DNA of 62,776 nucleotides from an uncultured Hyphomicrobiales bacterium (GCA_902826255.1 CADEEC010000002.1:1-62776), one strand, 5' to 3'. Counted from the stretch's first letter, positions 26,287-36,932 are shown. The notes: generated by a model not told the origin, from the sequence alone. Made by a program: numbers and translations.

Positions 26287-27543
26287 ATGCCGCTGCCGGC
26301 GGATACCGACGCGACGACGCCGAAGCACCTGCGCGACAAGTACGCCATCGTCGGCGTAGGCGAGACGACCTACACGCGCGGCGCCGGCAAGACCACGCGC
26401 GCGCTCGGCACCTGGGCCGTGCGCAATGCCATCGAGGACGCGGGGCTGAAGCCGTCCGACATCGACGGCATGCTCTCCTACCAGATGGGGGACTCCACGC
26501 CCGGGCCCTTCATCGCCGGCGATCTCGGCATTCGCCTCAACTTCTACACCGACATCTTCGGCGGCGGCTCGTCCACCGAAGCGCTGATCGGCATCGCCAT
26601 CGGCGTGATCGAAGCCGGCATGTGCAAGACGGTGGTCGTCTTCCGCGCCATGAACGGCTACAGCCAGGTGCGCATCGGCGGCACCGGCGCGCGATCTGCC
26701 GCGCCCGTCACCGGTGACATGCTGCACAGCCGCGCCTACGGCTGGCAGAGCGCCGGGCAGATGTTCAGCTTCACCTTCCTGCGCCACATGTACGAATACG
26801 GCACCACGCCCGAGCAGGTCGCCAACGTGCGCGTCGCCCACAGCCACCACGCCTCCAACAATCCAAAAGCACTCCATAAGAAGCGCGTGACGGTGGAGGA
26901 CGTCGTCAACAGCCGCATCATCTGCAAGCCGCTGCACCTGCTCGACTGCTGCGTGGAGACCGACAACGCCACCGCCATCATCGTCACCCGCGCGGAACGC
27001 GCACGCGATGGCCGCCACCACCCGGTTCTGATCCGCTCGGTCGCCGGCCGCGTGTGCAAGCCGCGCGGCGATATGCACTACCAGACCGGGCCCATCACGC
27101 GGGTTGCCGGCCACTATGCGCGCGACATCCTGTGGCCCAACGCAGGCGTGGGGCCACAGGACATCGATGTCACCGGCTCCTACGACGCTTTCACCTTCAC
27201 CACCATGCTGCAGCTCGAGGACTACGGCTTCTGCGAGAAGGGCGAAGGCGGCCGCTACGTCAGCGACGGCACCATCCGTCTCGGCGGCCGGCGGCCCAAC
27301 AACACCAGCGGCGGCCACCTGTGCGAGGGCTACACCCACGGCATGAGCATGGTGATCGAGAACGTGCGTCAGCTTCGCCACGACGTCGACGACAGCTGCC
27401 CGCTCGGGGCCGACGGCAGGCGACGGCACACGTACGATTACAGCGAAGGCGGCTGCCGGCAGGTCAAGGGCTGCGAGCTGTCGGCCAATCTCGGCTGGGC
27501 AACCCCGGGCACGGGATCGGCCCTGGTCATGCGGCGCGGGTGA
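26287..27543 (+). CDS. Thiolase-fold protein of the SCP-x / lipid-transfer / Ltp2 aldolase type
   Basis: 418 aa from ATG 26287 with AGGAGG before it. The start KYAIVGVGETTYTR and the C-terminal GGHLCEGYTHGMSMVIENVRQL are typical of SCP-x-type thiolases. Where classical thiolases carry the nucleophilic Cys, this protein has FGGGSSTEALIGIAIG. It therefore probably does not form an acyl-Cys intermediate. The same is true of Ltp2-like aldolases, which work with a DUF35 protein in steroid side-chain removal. The next gene (11 bp downstream) is exactly a DUF35 protein. A retro-aldolase or acyl-CoA role is inferred; the substrate is unknown. Confidence 0.85.
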   Translation: MPLPADTDATTPKHLRDKYAIVGVGETTYTRGAGKTTRALGTWAVRNAIEDAGLKPSDIDGMLSYQMGDSTPGPFIAGDLGIRLNFYTDIFGGGSSTEALIGIAIGVIEAGMCKTVVVFRAMNGYSQVRIGGTGARSAAPVTGDMLHSRAYGWQSAGQMFSFTFLRHMYEYGTTPEQVANVRVAHSHHASNNPKALHKKRVTVEDVVNSRIICKPLHLLDCCVETDNATAIIVTRAERARDGRHHPVLIRSVAGRVCKPRGDMHYQTGPITRVAGHYARDILWPNAGVGPQDIDVTGSYDAFTFTTMLQLEDYGFCEKGEGGRYVSDGTIRLGGRRPNNTSGGHLCEGYTHGMSMVIENVRQLRHDVDDSCPLGADGRRRHTYDYSEGGCRQVKGCELSANLGWATPGTGSALVMRRG

Positions 27544-27554
27544 GGGCAACGCAC

Positions 27555-28076
27555 ATGTCGATCGCGGCCGACTACCTCGGAATGCCCCTCTCCATTGATG
27601 AGCTGGACGCGGAAAATCTCGCCTACTTCCGGCATTGTGCAGCGCACGACTTTCATCTGCAGCAGTGCGGCGCGTGCCAACTGGTGCGCTATCCGCCCAC
27701 GACGGCCTGCCCCTGGTGCATGAGCCCGCAATCGACGTGGGTGCCGGTCGACGGCAAGGGTGCGGTGCATTCCTATACCGAGGTGCATCACGCCATTCAG
27801 CCGGCCTTCAAGGCCCATACGCCCTATCTCGTCCTGATGGTCGATCTCGATACCCAGAAAGGCAAGCCGTCAGAGCATGATGCGCTACGCGTTGTAGGAA
27901 ACCTGGCAACGCCGGATGGCAAGCTTGCCCCGCCGGAACTCGTCAAGACGGTCGGCATCGGCACGCGCGTGCGTATGGTGTTCTCGGATGTCGCCCCCGG
28001 CCTTTCGCTGCCGCAATGGACGATCGACGAGACAGCGCAGCAGCCAGCCAAGCCGTGGCGCTATCCGCAGGAGTGA
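27555..28076 (+). CDS. DUF35 / OB-fold zinc-ribbon acyl-CoA-associated protein
   Basis: 173 aa from ATG 27555. The rubredoxin-like zinc ribbon uses CGAC and CPWC (about residues 37-57), followed by an OB-fold (WVPVDGKGAVHSYTEVHHA to RVRMVFSDVAP). DUF35 proteins pair with thiolase-fold partners and are needed for activity or acyl-CoA binding. The gene lies 11 bp after the thiolase-fold gene, which makes a two-subunit enzyme very likely. Confidence 0.9.
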   Translation: MSIAADYLGMPLSIDELDAENLAYFRHCAAHDFHLQQCGACQLVRYPPTTACPWCMSPQSTWVPVDGKGAVHSYTEVHHAIQPAFKAHTPYLVLMVDLDTQKGKPSEHDALRVVGNLATPDGKLAPPELVKTVGIGTRVRMVFSDVAPGLSLPQWTIDETAQQPAKPWRYPQE

Positions 28077-28412
28077 CATCTCTGCAAACTGCAACGCGGC
28101 GTCCCACAGTTGGGAATGCGCCCACGCGCGCCTTTCCTCCGCTCACGGTGTTGTGACAGGACGCAGCCGTAATTTCAGCGTGCCGCTGATCTAGACTTAG
28201 AAGAATTCGAGGGCCTCATCTGAGTGGCGATGCACGGCCTCGACCCGTGCACCGGCAATCGCAATGCGCGTCCAGCGCACGCGATTGAGTGACTGCAGGT
28301 CTTGAAACTCGACGACAAGAAGGCCCCGAACGCGCGTCTGCCCGGCAGAATGCGCCGCCTGTCTGCGTGCGGGACTTTGAACGTCAGCAGCATTCCTGGT
28401 GGAGGAAACAAC
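28077..28412. other. 336-bp intergenic region before the Mo-hydroxylase genes
   Basis: No gene is convincing. The base composition is mixed and I see no strong hairpin after the DUF35 stop. It should hold the promoter of the two-gene oxidoreductase operon. I found no clear sigma-54 or sigma-70 boxes. Confidence 0.4.
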
Positions 28413-28865
28413 ATGCCCAACCTGCGTGTGAACGGCGCGGAGCGCACCTACGACGGCGATCCGTCGATGCCGCTCCTATGGTACCTGCGCGACGAGCTTG
28501 GCCTCACAGGCACCAAGTTTGGCTGCGGAGCGGCTCTGTGCGGCAACTGCACCGTCCATCTCGACGGCGTCGCCGTGCGGTCGTGCATCACGCAGATGTC
28601 CTCGGTCACAAACCGCGCGGTGACCACCATCGAGGGATTGCATCCCAAGGGCGAGCACCCCGTGCAGGTGGCCTGGCGCAACGAAGGCGTACCGCAATGC
28701 GGCTACTGCCAGACCGGCCAGATCATGCAGGCGGCGTCATTGCTGGCGCGCACGCCGGGACCGACCGACGCGCAGATCACGGAAGCCATGTCTGGCAACC
28801 TCTGTCGCTGTGGCTGTTATCAGCGTATTCACGCGGCCGTTCGCGCCGCCGCTAGGGGGGCGTGA
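28413..28865 (+). CDS. iorA: (2Fe-2S) subunit of an isoquinoline 1-oxidoreductase-type molybdenum hydroxylase
   Basis: 150 aa from ATG 28413 with GGAGG upstream. The N-terminal plant-type cluster motif is [14 protein letters not shown]. The C-terminal helical [2Fe-2S] domain has CGYCQTGQ and CRCGCY. Small subunits of this kind pass electrons from the Mo site to an acceptor. The stop lies 1 bp before the large-subunit ATG. Relatives oxidise N-heterocycles or aldehydes; the true substrate is unknown. Confidence 0.88.
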   Translation: MPNLRVNGAERTYDGDPSMPLLWYLRDELGLTGTKFGCGAALCGNCTVHLDGVAVRSCITQMSSVTNRAVTTIEGLHPKGEHPVQVAWRNEGVPQCGYCQTGQIMQAASLLARTPGPTDAQITEAMSGNLCRCGCYQRIHAAVRAAARGA

Positions 28866-28866
28866 C

Positions 28867-31173
28867 ATGAACGACCTCAGCACCCCCAAGTTCAAGATCA
28901 CCAACGTCAGCCGGCGCGGCTTACTGAAAGGCATCGCCGCATCCGGCAGCTTTGTGCTGGCCGCCCAGTTCCCGGGCGTGCGCAAGGCGCTTGCGTCCTA
29001 TCCGACGGGTGGCGATGCGATGCCGAACGGCGTCGTCAACAACCCCAAGGTCTATGTGTCGATCGCTGGCGATGGCACCGTCAGCATTGTCGCGGCAAGG
29101 GCCGAGATGGGCAATGGTGCGGCGCGCACCGCGTTGCCGATGATGGTCGCCGACGAGCTCGATGCCGACTGGGCCCGCGTGCGTGTGGTGCAGTCACCCG
29201 GCGATGAACGCACCTACGGCAACCAGGACACCGACGGCTCGCGCAGCGTGCGCCATTGGATTCAACCGATGCGTCACTGCGGTGCCGCCGCCCGCCTCAT
29301 GCTGGAGACGGCGGCCGCCGCACAATGGAAGGTGCCGGTCGGCGAGGTCGAGGCACAGCTGCACGAGGTCGTGCACAAGCCCTCCAACCGCAAGCTCGGC
29401 TACGGCGCGCTCGCAGCGGCTGCTGCCGCGCTCCCTGTTCCCGATGCCAAGGCCGTGAAGCTCAAGGAGGCGAGTGCCTTCCGTTACCTCGGCAAGGGCA
29501 CGATCGGCATCTTCGACCTGCATGACATCACCACGGGCAAGGCCATCTACGGGCAGGACGTCATGCTTCCGGGCATGAAGTTTGCCGTGGTGGCGCGGCC
29601 GGCCGTCGTCGGTGGCAAGGTCGTCTCCGTCGACTCCAGCGCCGCCATGAAGGTGCCGGGTGTGGAGAAGGTCGTGACGATCCCCGGCAGCTCACCACCT
29701 GCGAAGTTCGCGCCGCTCGGCGGCGTGGCGGTGGTGGCCCGCAATACCTGGGCCGCCTTGAAAGGCCGTGAAGCATTGAAGATCACCTGGGACAACGGGC
29801 CCAACGCCACCCACGACTCCAAGGCTTACCGGGCAAGCCTGGAGGCTGCGGTCAAGAAGCCGGGCAAGGTGGAGCGCAACCAGGGCGACGCCGAGAAGGC
29901 GTTGGCCTCGGCGGCCCGTGTGATCACGGCGGAGTACTACGCGCCCCATATCCACCACGCCACCATGGAGCCGCCAGCCGCAGTGGCCCGCATGAACCAC
30001 GGACGCTGGGAGATCTGGGCACCCGTGCAAAGCCCCGGCCAGGCGCGCGATGACATCGCCGCCGCGGTCGGAGTCACGCCGGCGGAGATGACGCTGCATC
30101 CGACCCTGCTCGGCGGCGGCTTCGGCCGCAAATCCAAGTGCGACTTCGCCATCGAGGCGGCGCTGATCTCCAAGGATATGGGGGGCGCGCCTGTGAAGGT
30201 GGTGTGGACGCGCGAGGACGATGTGCGCCACGGCTTCTATCACACCGCCACGGCAGAGCGGTTTGAAGCCGGCCTCGATGCCAGCAACAAGGTGGTCGCC
30301 TGGCGGCATCGCAGCGCGGCACCGACCATCCTCTCCACCTTCGCGCCCGATCCCAAGCATCCCTTCGACATCGAGCTCGGCATGGGTTGGGTGGACACAC
30401 CGTTCGACGTGCCCAACATCCGCATGGAAAGCGGCGAGGCGCAAAGCCACGTCCGGATCGGCTGGTTCCGCTCCGTCAACAACGTGGCCCACGCGTGGTC
30501 GACGCAGTCGTTCGTCGCGGAGATGGCGCATGCGCTCGGCAAGGACCCCAAGGATTTCCTGCTCGAGCTGATCGGTCCGGCGCGCACCGTCGATCCGCGC
30601 CAGCAGGTCACCACGCCCTGGTGGAACTATGGTGAGCCGTTCGAGACCTACCCGATCGACACGGGGCGGTTGCGGCGGGTGACCGAGCTTGCCGCCAAGG
30701 AGGCCGGCTGGGGCAAGCCTCTGCCGAAAGGTCAGGGCCTGGGGATTGCCGCCCATCGCAGCTTCGTGACCTACGTCGCCACCGTCGTGCACGTTGTGGT
30801 CGGCGACAAGGGGCAGATCTCGATCCCGCGCGTGGATACGGCGATCGACTGCGGCTACTGCGTGCATCCGGAGCGGGTGCGCTCACAAATCGAGGGTGCC
30901 GCCGTCATGGGGCTCACGCTTGCCAAGCACGGCGAGATCACGCTCAAGGGCGGTGCCATCGAGCAGTCGAACTTCAACGACTATCCGCTCGTGCGCATCG
31001 AGGAGTCGCCCAAGGAAACGCGCACCCACATCGTCGAGCACCCGCTGACGGTGCCGCCGAGCGGCGTGGGCGAGCCGGGCGTGCCGCCCTTCGCGCCCGC
31101 CCTGTGCAATGCGATCTTCGCCGCAACCGGCAAGCGCATCCGCCAGCTGCCGATCGGCGACCAGCTCGCGTAG
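28867..31173 (+). CDS. iorB: Molybdenum-binding subunit of an isoquinoline 1-oxidoreductase-type aldehyde oxidase
   Basis: 768 aa from ATG 28867. A Tat signal (SRRGLLKG, about residues 16-23, then a hydrophobic stretch to about residue 40) sends the folded enzyme to the periplasm, as in IorB-type proteins. Mo-cofactor motifs include [18 protein letters not shown] and the C-terminal [18 protein letters not shown], whose Glu is the expected base. The 2Fe-2S subunit precedes it by 1 bp. A cytochrome c subunit is common in such systems, but only a relic-like fragment follows. The Moco genes at 35.8-38.1 kb could help supply cofactor. Confidence 0.9.
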   Translation: MNDLSTPKFKITNVSRRGLLKGIAASGSFVLAAQFPGVRKALASYPTGGDAMPNGVVNNPKVYVSIAGDGTVSIVAARAEMGNGAARTALPMMVADELDADWARVRVVQSPGDERTYGNQDTDGSRSVRHWIQPMRHCGAAARLMLETAAAAQWKVPVGEVEAQLHEVVHKPSNRKLGYGALAAAAAALPVPDAKAVKLKEASAFRYLGKGTIGIFDLHDITTGKAIYGQDVMLPGMKFAVVARPAVVGGKVVSVDSSAAMKVPGVEKVVTIPGSSPPAKFAPLGGVAVVARNTWAALKGREALKITWDNGPNATHDSKAYRASLEAAVKKPGKVERNQGDAEKALASAARVITAEYYAPHIHHATMEPPAAVARMNHGRWEIWAPVQSPGQARDDIAAAVGVTPAEMTLHPTLLGGGFGRKSKCDFAIEAALISKDMGGAPVKVVWTREDDVRHGFYHTATAERFEAGLDASNKVVAWRHRSAAPTILSTFAPDPKHPFDIELGMGWVDTPFDVPNIRMESGEAQSHVRIGWFRSVNNVAHAWSTQSFVAEMAHALGKDPKDFLLELIGPARTVDPRQQVTTPWWNYGEPFETYPIDTGRLRRVTELAAKEAGWGKPLPKGQGLGIAAHRSFVTYVATVVHVVVGDKGQISIPRVDTAIDCGYCVHPERVRSQIEGAAVMGLTLAKHGEITLKGGAIEQSNFNDYPLVRIEESPKETRTHIVEHPLTVPPSGVGEPGVPPFAPALCNAIFAATGKRIRQLPIGDQLA

Positions 31174-31185
31174 AGGCTCGTTGCA

Positions 31186-31211
31186 GTGGGGCGGGAGCAA
31201 TCCCGCCCCAC
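31186..31211 (+). terminator. Strong hairpin terminator after the Mo-hydroxylase operon
   Basis: GTGGGGCGGGA-gcaa-TCCCGCCCCAC is a perfect 11-bp stem with a GCAA tetraloop, starting 12 bp after the stop. CCCTTCTC follows. The U-run is weak but the stem is very stable. Confidence 0.8.
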
Positions 31212-31236
31212 CCCTTCTCAAGAACACGCGCAAAAG

Positions 31237-31392
31237 ATGATCGAGCACGCAAGCGCCTGCAGGCGCTGCGTTCGCGCATCCAGTCATCTCAAGACCGAGG
31301 ATGTCGAGACGATCAGGGCGTACATCATACGGCGTGCGCATGACGAGAAGACAAGGGCCGTCGATGAGCTGAAGGTCGTAGGCGCCAAGTAG
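31237..31392 (+). pseudogene. Probable relic: C-terminal end of a quinoprotein/cytochrome c-type protein
   Basis: A 51-codon frame with no ribosome site. Its second half (HLKTEDVETIRAYIIRRAHDE) reads like the last helix of the cytochrome c domain of PQQ-dependent alcohol dehydrogenases. The first half shows no resemblance and no heme motif (CxxCH is absent; only CRRC is seen). It follows the terminator of the Mo-hydroxylase operon. A decayed gene tail is the simplest reading; a short real peptide cannot be excluded. Confidence 0.4.
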
Positions 31393-31491
31393 TGGCAGAG
31401 CGCGGGGGTGGGTGCGGCATCGCCCGCATCCGCCTCGCACGCAATCGCTCCGGAACAATTGACGGCAACAGCAGCCGGCCCTCGTGACGGC

Positions 31492-31740
31492 TCAGAGTGC
31501 TGCAATCTCGGCGTGGCATGGCGAGCTTTGCACGAACGCTTCGACACTTGCGCCCACATTTCTGCTGACAGCATCGAGGCGCACCAGCTCATCGGGCAGC
31601 AGCCTGCGCAGCTCTAGCAACCGGTTGAACTGTGCGTCACACGCCGGGATGGGGAACGGATAGGCTCGGATCTCTTCGACGACGGTCTGCTGCAACGCCT
31701 CAAGTGTCGCGCGCAGGTCGGCCCAGGTCGCGTTTCTCAT
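31492..31740 (-). CDS. Small hypothetical protein (82 aa)
   Basis: 82 aa from ATG 31740 (another ATG is directly upstream at 31743). It is helical and cytoplasmic, with a block EEIRAYPFPIPACDAQFNRLLELRRLL that looks like a conserved small-protein core. I do not know a function. No clear Shine-Dalgarno site is present. It is divergent from the lectin-like gene. Confidence 0.55.
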   Translation of the reverse strand: MRNATWADLRATLEALQQTVVEEIRAYPFPIPACDAQFNRLLELRRLLPDELVRLDAVSRNVGASVEAFVQSSPCHAEIAAL

Positions 31741-31878
31741 CATGGTGCAACACTATCACTGTCGATGCTGCGCTGGAATTCGTACGAGCAGCAGGCGGAA
31801 TAGGGCACGTCCTGAGAGCGTTAACCGAGAACCATCATCTGCCTCCACCGTGGTCGGCGGGATGGAAAGGGAGCGACG

Positions 31879-32556
31879 TTGAACGCCATGCAAAGCAAGA
31901 AATTGGTGGTCTTTGGACTTCTCGCGCTCGCAGGCAGCTTGGGTCTGGCCGTGGCCGTGCAGGCGCAGCAGGCACCCATGACGTTCTTCATCTCAAGTGT
32001 CGGCAAAGGCAACGGGGCCGACCTCGGCGGACTGGAAGGCGCCGACGCCCACTGCAACGCCCTCGCCAAGGCGGCGGGCTCCAACTTGACCAACTGGCGC
32101 GCCTATCTGAGCACGACGGTGCCCGGCGGCGACGAAGGCGTGAACGCACGCGACCGCATCGGCAAGGGTCCCTGGCACAACGTCAAGGGCGCGATGATCG
32201 CCAAGGACGTCGACGACCTGCATTCCGCCAACAACAAGATCAACAAGGAGACGGGCCTGAGCGAGAAGGGCGATGCCTTCCCCGGCAGCGGCGAACCCGG
32301 CAACGTGCACGACATTCTCACGGGTTCGGACCCGCTTGGCATGTACTCGACCGCTGGCGGCGATACCACCTGCGGCAACTGGACCAAGAGCGCCGAGGGC
32401 TCGGCCATTGTCGGCCATCACGATCGCATCGGTTTGAAGAAGACCACACGACACATGTCGTCGTGGAATTCTTCGCACGGCTCGCGCGGCTGCAGCCAGG
32501 ACATGCTGAAGGCATCCGGCGGCGGTGGCTTGATCTACTGCTTCGTCGCCAATTAG
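31879..32556 (+). CDS. Secreted lectin-like (endostatin/C-type-lectin-fold) protein
   Basis: 225 aa if read from TTG 31879, which has GGGAG 5 nt upstream, or 222 aa from ATG 31888. The signal peptide (KKLVVFGLLALAGSLGLAVAV, cleavage near AQA) is clear. The mature part has four Cys, in ADAHC, DTTCGNW, SRGCSQD and LIYCFVAN. Blocks GLEGADAHCNALA, NWRAYLS and GCSQDMLKASGGGGLIYCF are typical of the lectin-annotated secreted proteins of Bradyrhizobium-like bacteria. The ligand is unknown. It is a single gene with its own terminator. Confidence 0.8.
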   Translation: MNAMQSKKLVVFGLLALAGSLGLAVAVQAQQAPMTFFISSVGKGNGADLGGLEGADAHCNALAKAAGSNLTNWRAYLSTTVPGGDEGVNARDRIGKGPWHNVKGAMIAKDVDDLHSANNKINKETGLSEKGDAFPGSGEPGNVHDILTGSDPLGMYSTAGGDTTCGNWTKSAEGSAIVGHHDRIGLKKTTRHMSSWNSSHGSRGCSQDMLKASGGGGLIYCFVAN

Positions 32557-32568
32557 GTGGGGCTACGC

Positions 32569-32596
32569 CCGGGTCGCTTCCTCCGAAGCGGCCCGG
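32569..32596. terminator. Hairpin terminator between the lectin-like gene and mrp
   Basis: CCGGGTCGCTTC-ctcc-GAAGCGGCCCGG: a 12-bp stem with one G.U pair, followed by a CTTTTG tract. It separates two convergent genes. Confidence 0.75.
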
Positions 32597-32616
32597 TGCT
32601 GCTTTTGCGCGCGGCG

Positions 32617-34152
32617 TCAGTCGCGGCTCAAGCCCTTGACGGCCAGCGCGGACAAATACTCCGCCCAGCGGGCCTCGCGCTCGCGATCGAGCGTCTGCAG
32701 GTACGGCCACGCGTAGAGCCCCGTGTCGTGGCCGTCGTCGAAGACGATGCGCACCGCGTAGTTGCCGACCGGACGCAGCTCCTTGATCTTGACGTTGCGC
32801 TTGCGCCCGACCGTGACGCGCTGCTCGGGCGAGTGACCCTGGACCTCGGCCGACGGGCTCATTACGCGCAGCATTTCAGCTGACAGCGTGAAGGCATCCT
32901 CGCCCTCGAATGCCACATGCAGCTCACTCTTGTCGGGGCTGATCGCGAGCGACGGCGGCTTGATGCGCGTCTCAGACGTTCCCTTCAGCTCGGCCCATGC
33001 GGCCTGGGCGATATCCTTGTACATGCGGGCGTGCGGACCATCCGGCACGGTGGCAACGATCGGCCGGCCCTCGTCCGATTTGAGGCGAATCTCCATGTCG
33101 AGCGGGATGCCGCCCAGGAAGGGAAGCCCGAGGCTTTCCGCCTCGTGCTTCGCCCCGCCATGACCGAAGATGTCCGAGCGCTCGCCGCACTTGGGGCACA
33201 CGAAGAAGCTCATGTTCTCGATGATGCCGAGCACCGGCACATCGACCTTGCGGAACATGTTGAGTCCCTTGCGCGCATCGATCAGCGCCAGATCCTGCGG
33301 CGTAGACACAATGATGGCGCCCGACAATGGAACCTGCTGCGCCATCGTGAGCTGCACGTCGCCGGTGCCCGGCGGCATGTCGATGACGAGCACGTCGAGA
33401 TCGCCCCACATCACGTCGCGGAGCATCTGCGTCAGCGCCGAGACCACCATCGGCCCGCGCCAGATGATCGGTGTACCCTCGTCGACCAGGAAGCCCATCG
33501 ACATGGCCTCCAGCCCGTAGGCTTCCATCGGCTTGAGCTTCTTGCCGTCGGCCACCTGCGGCCGGCCCGAGAGACCGAGCAGCCGCGGCTGCGAGGGCCC
33601 ATAGATGTCGGCGTCGAGGATGCCCGCCTTGAGGCCGATAGCCTGAAAGCCGAGCGCCAGATTGACGGCCGTCGTCGACTTGCCGACACCGCCCTTGCCG
33701 GACGCAACGGCGATCATGTGCTTGATGCCGGGAACCTGCTGCATCTGGCCCCGGGGGGCATGCCCTGGCCCAGGTGGGGGGCCGGGAGGGGGACTGTTGG
33801 GCGGCGGTGGGGAGCCCGAAGCCCGGGCGCGTGCCTGCGCCACTCTGGGGCTTTCGGGGGCCTGGCCACGCGCGGCAGTTCCGTTGCGGGAGGCCTGTCC
33901 CGTGGGCTTCTCGGCCGTCAGCACAGCCAGCACGCTCGTCACGCCCGCTATTTCGCGCACCACCTTCTCGGCCGCCTGCCGAAGGGGCTCGAGCTCGTTG
34001 GCACGTGCTGCCGGCACGGTGATGGAAAAGGAGACCCTGCCGTCCTTGAGCACCACCTCGGATACCAGCCCCAGATCGACGATGTTGCCTTCCAGGTCCG
34101 GGCCCTTGATCCGCCGCAGGCGCTCCAGGACTTGCTCTCTCGTTGGGGTCAT
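32617..34152 (-). CDS. Mrp/NBP35-family Fe-S carrier ATPase with MIP18 (DUF59) and C-terminal DUF971 domains
   Basis: 511 aa in three parts. Residues 1-85 are a MIP18/DUF59 domain. Residues 88-137 are a disordered linker rich in Pro (PPPPNSPPPGPPPGPG). Residues 144-390 are the Mrp ATPase with the deviant P-loop SGKGGVGKST (151-160), DADIYGPSQP, DMPPGTGD and the cluster-binding CPKC (319-322). Residues about 400-495 are DUF971 (TLSAEMLRV, then IVFDDGHDTGLYAWPYL). Mrp proteins carry 4Fe-4S clusters to apo-enzymes. Most bacterial Mrp proteins stop after the ATPase. This order matches chloroplast HCF101. It is a single gene. Confidence 0.93.
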   Translation of the reverse strand: MTPTREQVLERLRRIKGPDLEGNIVDLGLVSEVVLKDGRVSFSITVPAARANELEPLRQAAEKVVREIAGVTSVLAVLTAEKPTGQASRNGTAARGQAPESPRVAQARARASGSPPPPNSPPPGPPPGPGHAPRGQMQQVPGIKHMIAVASGKGGVGKSTTAVNLALGFQAIGLKAGILDADIYGPSQPRLLGLSGRPQVADGKKLKPMEAYGLEAMSMGFLVDEGTPIIWRGPMVVSALTQMLRDVMWGDLDVLVIDMPPGTGDVQLTMAQQVPLSGAIIVSTPQDLALIDARKGLNMFRKVDVPVLGIIENMSFFVCPKCGERSDIFGHGGAKHEAESLGLPFLGGIPLDMEIRLKSDEGRPIVATVPDGPHARMYKDIAQAAWAELKGTSETRIKPPSLAISPDKSELHVAFEGEDAFTLSAEMLRVMSPSAEVQGHSPEQRVTVGRKRNVKIKELRPVGNYAVRIVFDDGHDTGLYAWPYLQTLDREREARWAEYLSALAVKGLSRD

Positions 34153-34261
34153 TGCTGCACTATGCGTTGAAAGCTGGAGAATACAACACCGTGTTCACCG
34201 AGCCGCTGCTTAGCCACCGGCGGCGATTGGCTCAAGCGAGCCTCGCTGTCCGACAGAAAGG

Positions 34262-34298
34262 AAAAAGGCCCCTGCGCGGTAGCGCGGGGCCCTTTTTT
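34262..34298. terminator. Rho-independent terminator after the dctP-like gene
   Basis: AAAAAGGCCCC-t-GCGC-ggta-GCGC-GGGGCCCTTTTTT: a stem of about ten GC pairs with one bulge, flanked by A and T runs, so it works on either strand. It lies 24 bp beyond the dctP-like stop. Confidence 0.88.
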
Positions 34299-34321
34299 CG
34301 AGCTGCCGGTTCGCGCCGAAC

Positions 34322-35763
<1,442 letters not shown>

Positions 35764-36405
35764 ATGACCGGCGCTCCAGGTACCGTTGTTGGCGTTGTCC
35801 TCGCCGGTGGCCTTTCACGCCGCATGGGCGGCGGCGACAAGGGGCTGCGCGTACTTGCCGGGAAGCCGATGCTGGCCCACGTCATCGAGCGTCTTGCCCC
35901 CCAGGTTCAGGGTTGTGTCATCAACGCTAACGGTGATCCGACGCGGCTTATTCCGTTGGGGCTTCCGATCGTACCGGACACCTTCGGCGACTTCGCGGGC
36001 CCCCTTGCCGGGGTGCTGGCCGGGATGCGCTGGGCCCTTTCGCACGTTCCCGAAGCCCGTTCCATCGTGACAGTTCCCAGCGACTCGCCGCTGCTGCCCC
36101 ACGATCTTGTCGCGCGCTTGAGAGCAGGTCAGCCGCCACAGGGCGAGACGATCGTGCTGGCGCAATCATCGGGGCGCCTGCATCCCGTCGTTGCACTTTG
36201 GCCCGTGTCCCTTGCCGACGAGCTGCAAGCCGCGCTGGAGGCCGGTGTTCGCAAGATCGTGGCATGGACAGACCGGCACGGTGCAGCACAGGTATCCTTC
36301 CCACCCGTGCGGCTGGGCGGCGTCGAATTCGATTCCTTTTTCAATGCCAACACGCCCGAGGAGTTCGACACCTTGCGCGGCTTGCTGGAGGCAGGCGAGC
36401 GATGA
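35764..36405 (+). CDS. mobA: Molybdenum cofactor guanylyltransferase
   Basis: 213 aa from ATG 35764. The nucleotidyltransferase signature VLAGGLSRRMGGGDKGL is near the N-terminus, with NANGDPTRL, DTFGDFAGPLAGVLAGM and VPSDSPLLPHDL further on. It adds GMP to Mo-molybdopterin. The stop overlaps mobB by 4 bp. The Mo-hydroxylase family at 28.4 kb normally uses the cytosine dinucleotide made by MocA, so whether this enzyme serves it is open. Confidence 0.94.
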   Translation: MTGAPGTVVGVVLAGGLSRRMGGGDKGLRVLAGKPMLAHVIERLAPQVQGCVINANGDPTRLIPLGLPIVPDTFGDFAGPLAGVLAGMRWALSHVPEARSIVTVPSDSPLLPHDLVARLRAGQPPQGETIVLAQSSGRLHPVVALWPVSLADELQAALEAGVRKIVAWTDRHGAAQVSFPPVRLGGVEFDSFFNANTPEEFDTLRGLLEAGER

Positions 36406-36932
36406 CAGGCTCGAACGGAAAGCCCGCCGTGATTGGCGTTGCTGGCTGGAAAAACTCCGGAAAGACGACGCTCGTCGTCAGGCTGGTGGAGGAGCTGACG
36501 GCGCGCGGCTTCAGGGTCGCCACCGTCAAGCATGCGCACCATCACTTCCAGATCGACGACAAGGACACCGACACTGCCCGCCACAGAGGCGCCGGCGCGC
36601 GCCAAGTCGCCATCGTCTCGAGCAGGCGTTGGGCACTGATCAGCGAGCTCAAGGACGAGCCTGAGCCGGCACTTGACGACGTGATCGCTAAGCTCGCGCC
36701 CTGTGACGTGGTCATCGTCGAAGGCTACAAGCGGGCGGCGATCCCAAAGATCGAGGTCCGCCGCCGCGCGGCCGCCTCGCACGTCGCGCTCGCCGACAGC
36801 GATCCCCACGTCTTGGCCGTGGCGGCCGACCACGCAATTGAGACGGGAGAGATTCCAAGCTTCGCGCTGGACGACGCGGCCGGGCTCGCAGACCTGATCT
36901 GCACGGCGCTCAGATTACGCAACCCGAGCTGA
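36402..36932 (+). CDS. mobB: Molybdopterin-guanine dinucleotide biosynthesis adaptor protein
   Basis: 176 aa from ATG 36402, coupled to mobA by an ATGA overlap. The Walker A motif GWKNSGKTTL is near the N-terminus, followed by VKHAHHHFQIDDKDTDTARH with its His/Asp-rich stretch and VIVEGYKRAAIPKIEV. MobB binds GTP and assists MobA; it is not strictly required in E. coli. moaA follows after a 153-bp gap. Confidence 0.94.
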   Translation: MTGSNGKPAVIGVAGWKNSGKTTLVVRLVEELTARGFRVATVKHAHHHFQIDDKDTDTARHRGAGARQVAIVSSRRWALISELKDEPEPALDDVIAKLAPCDVVIVEGYKRAAIPKIEVRRRAAASHVALADSDPHVLAVAADHAIETGEIPSFALDDAAGLADLICTALRLRNPS

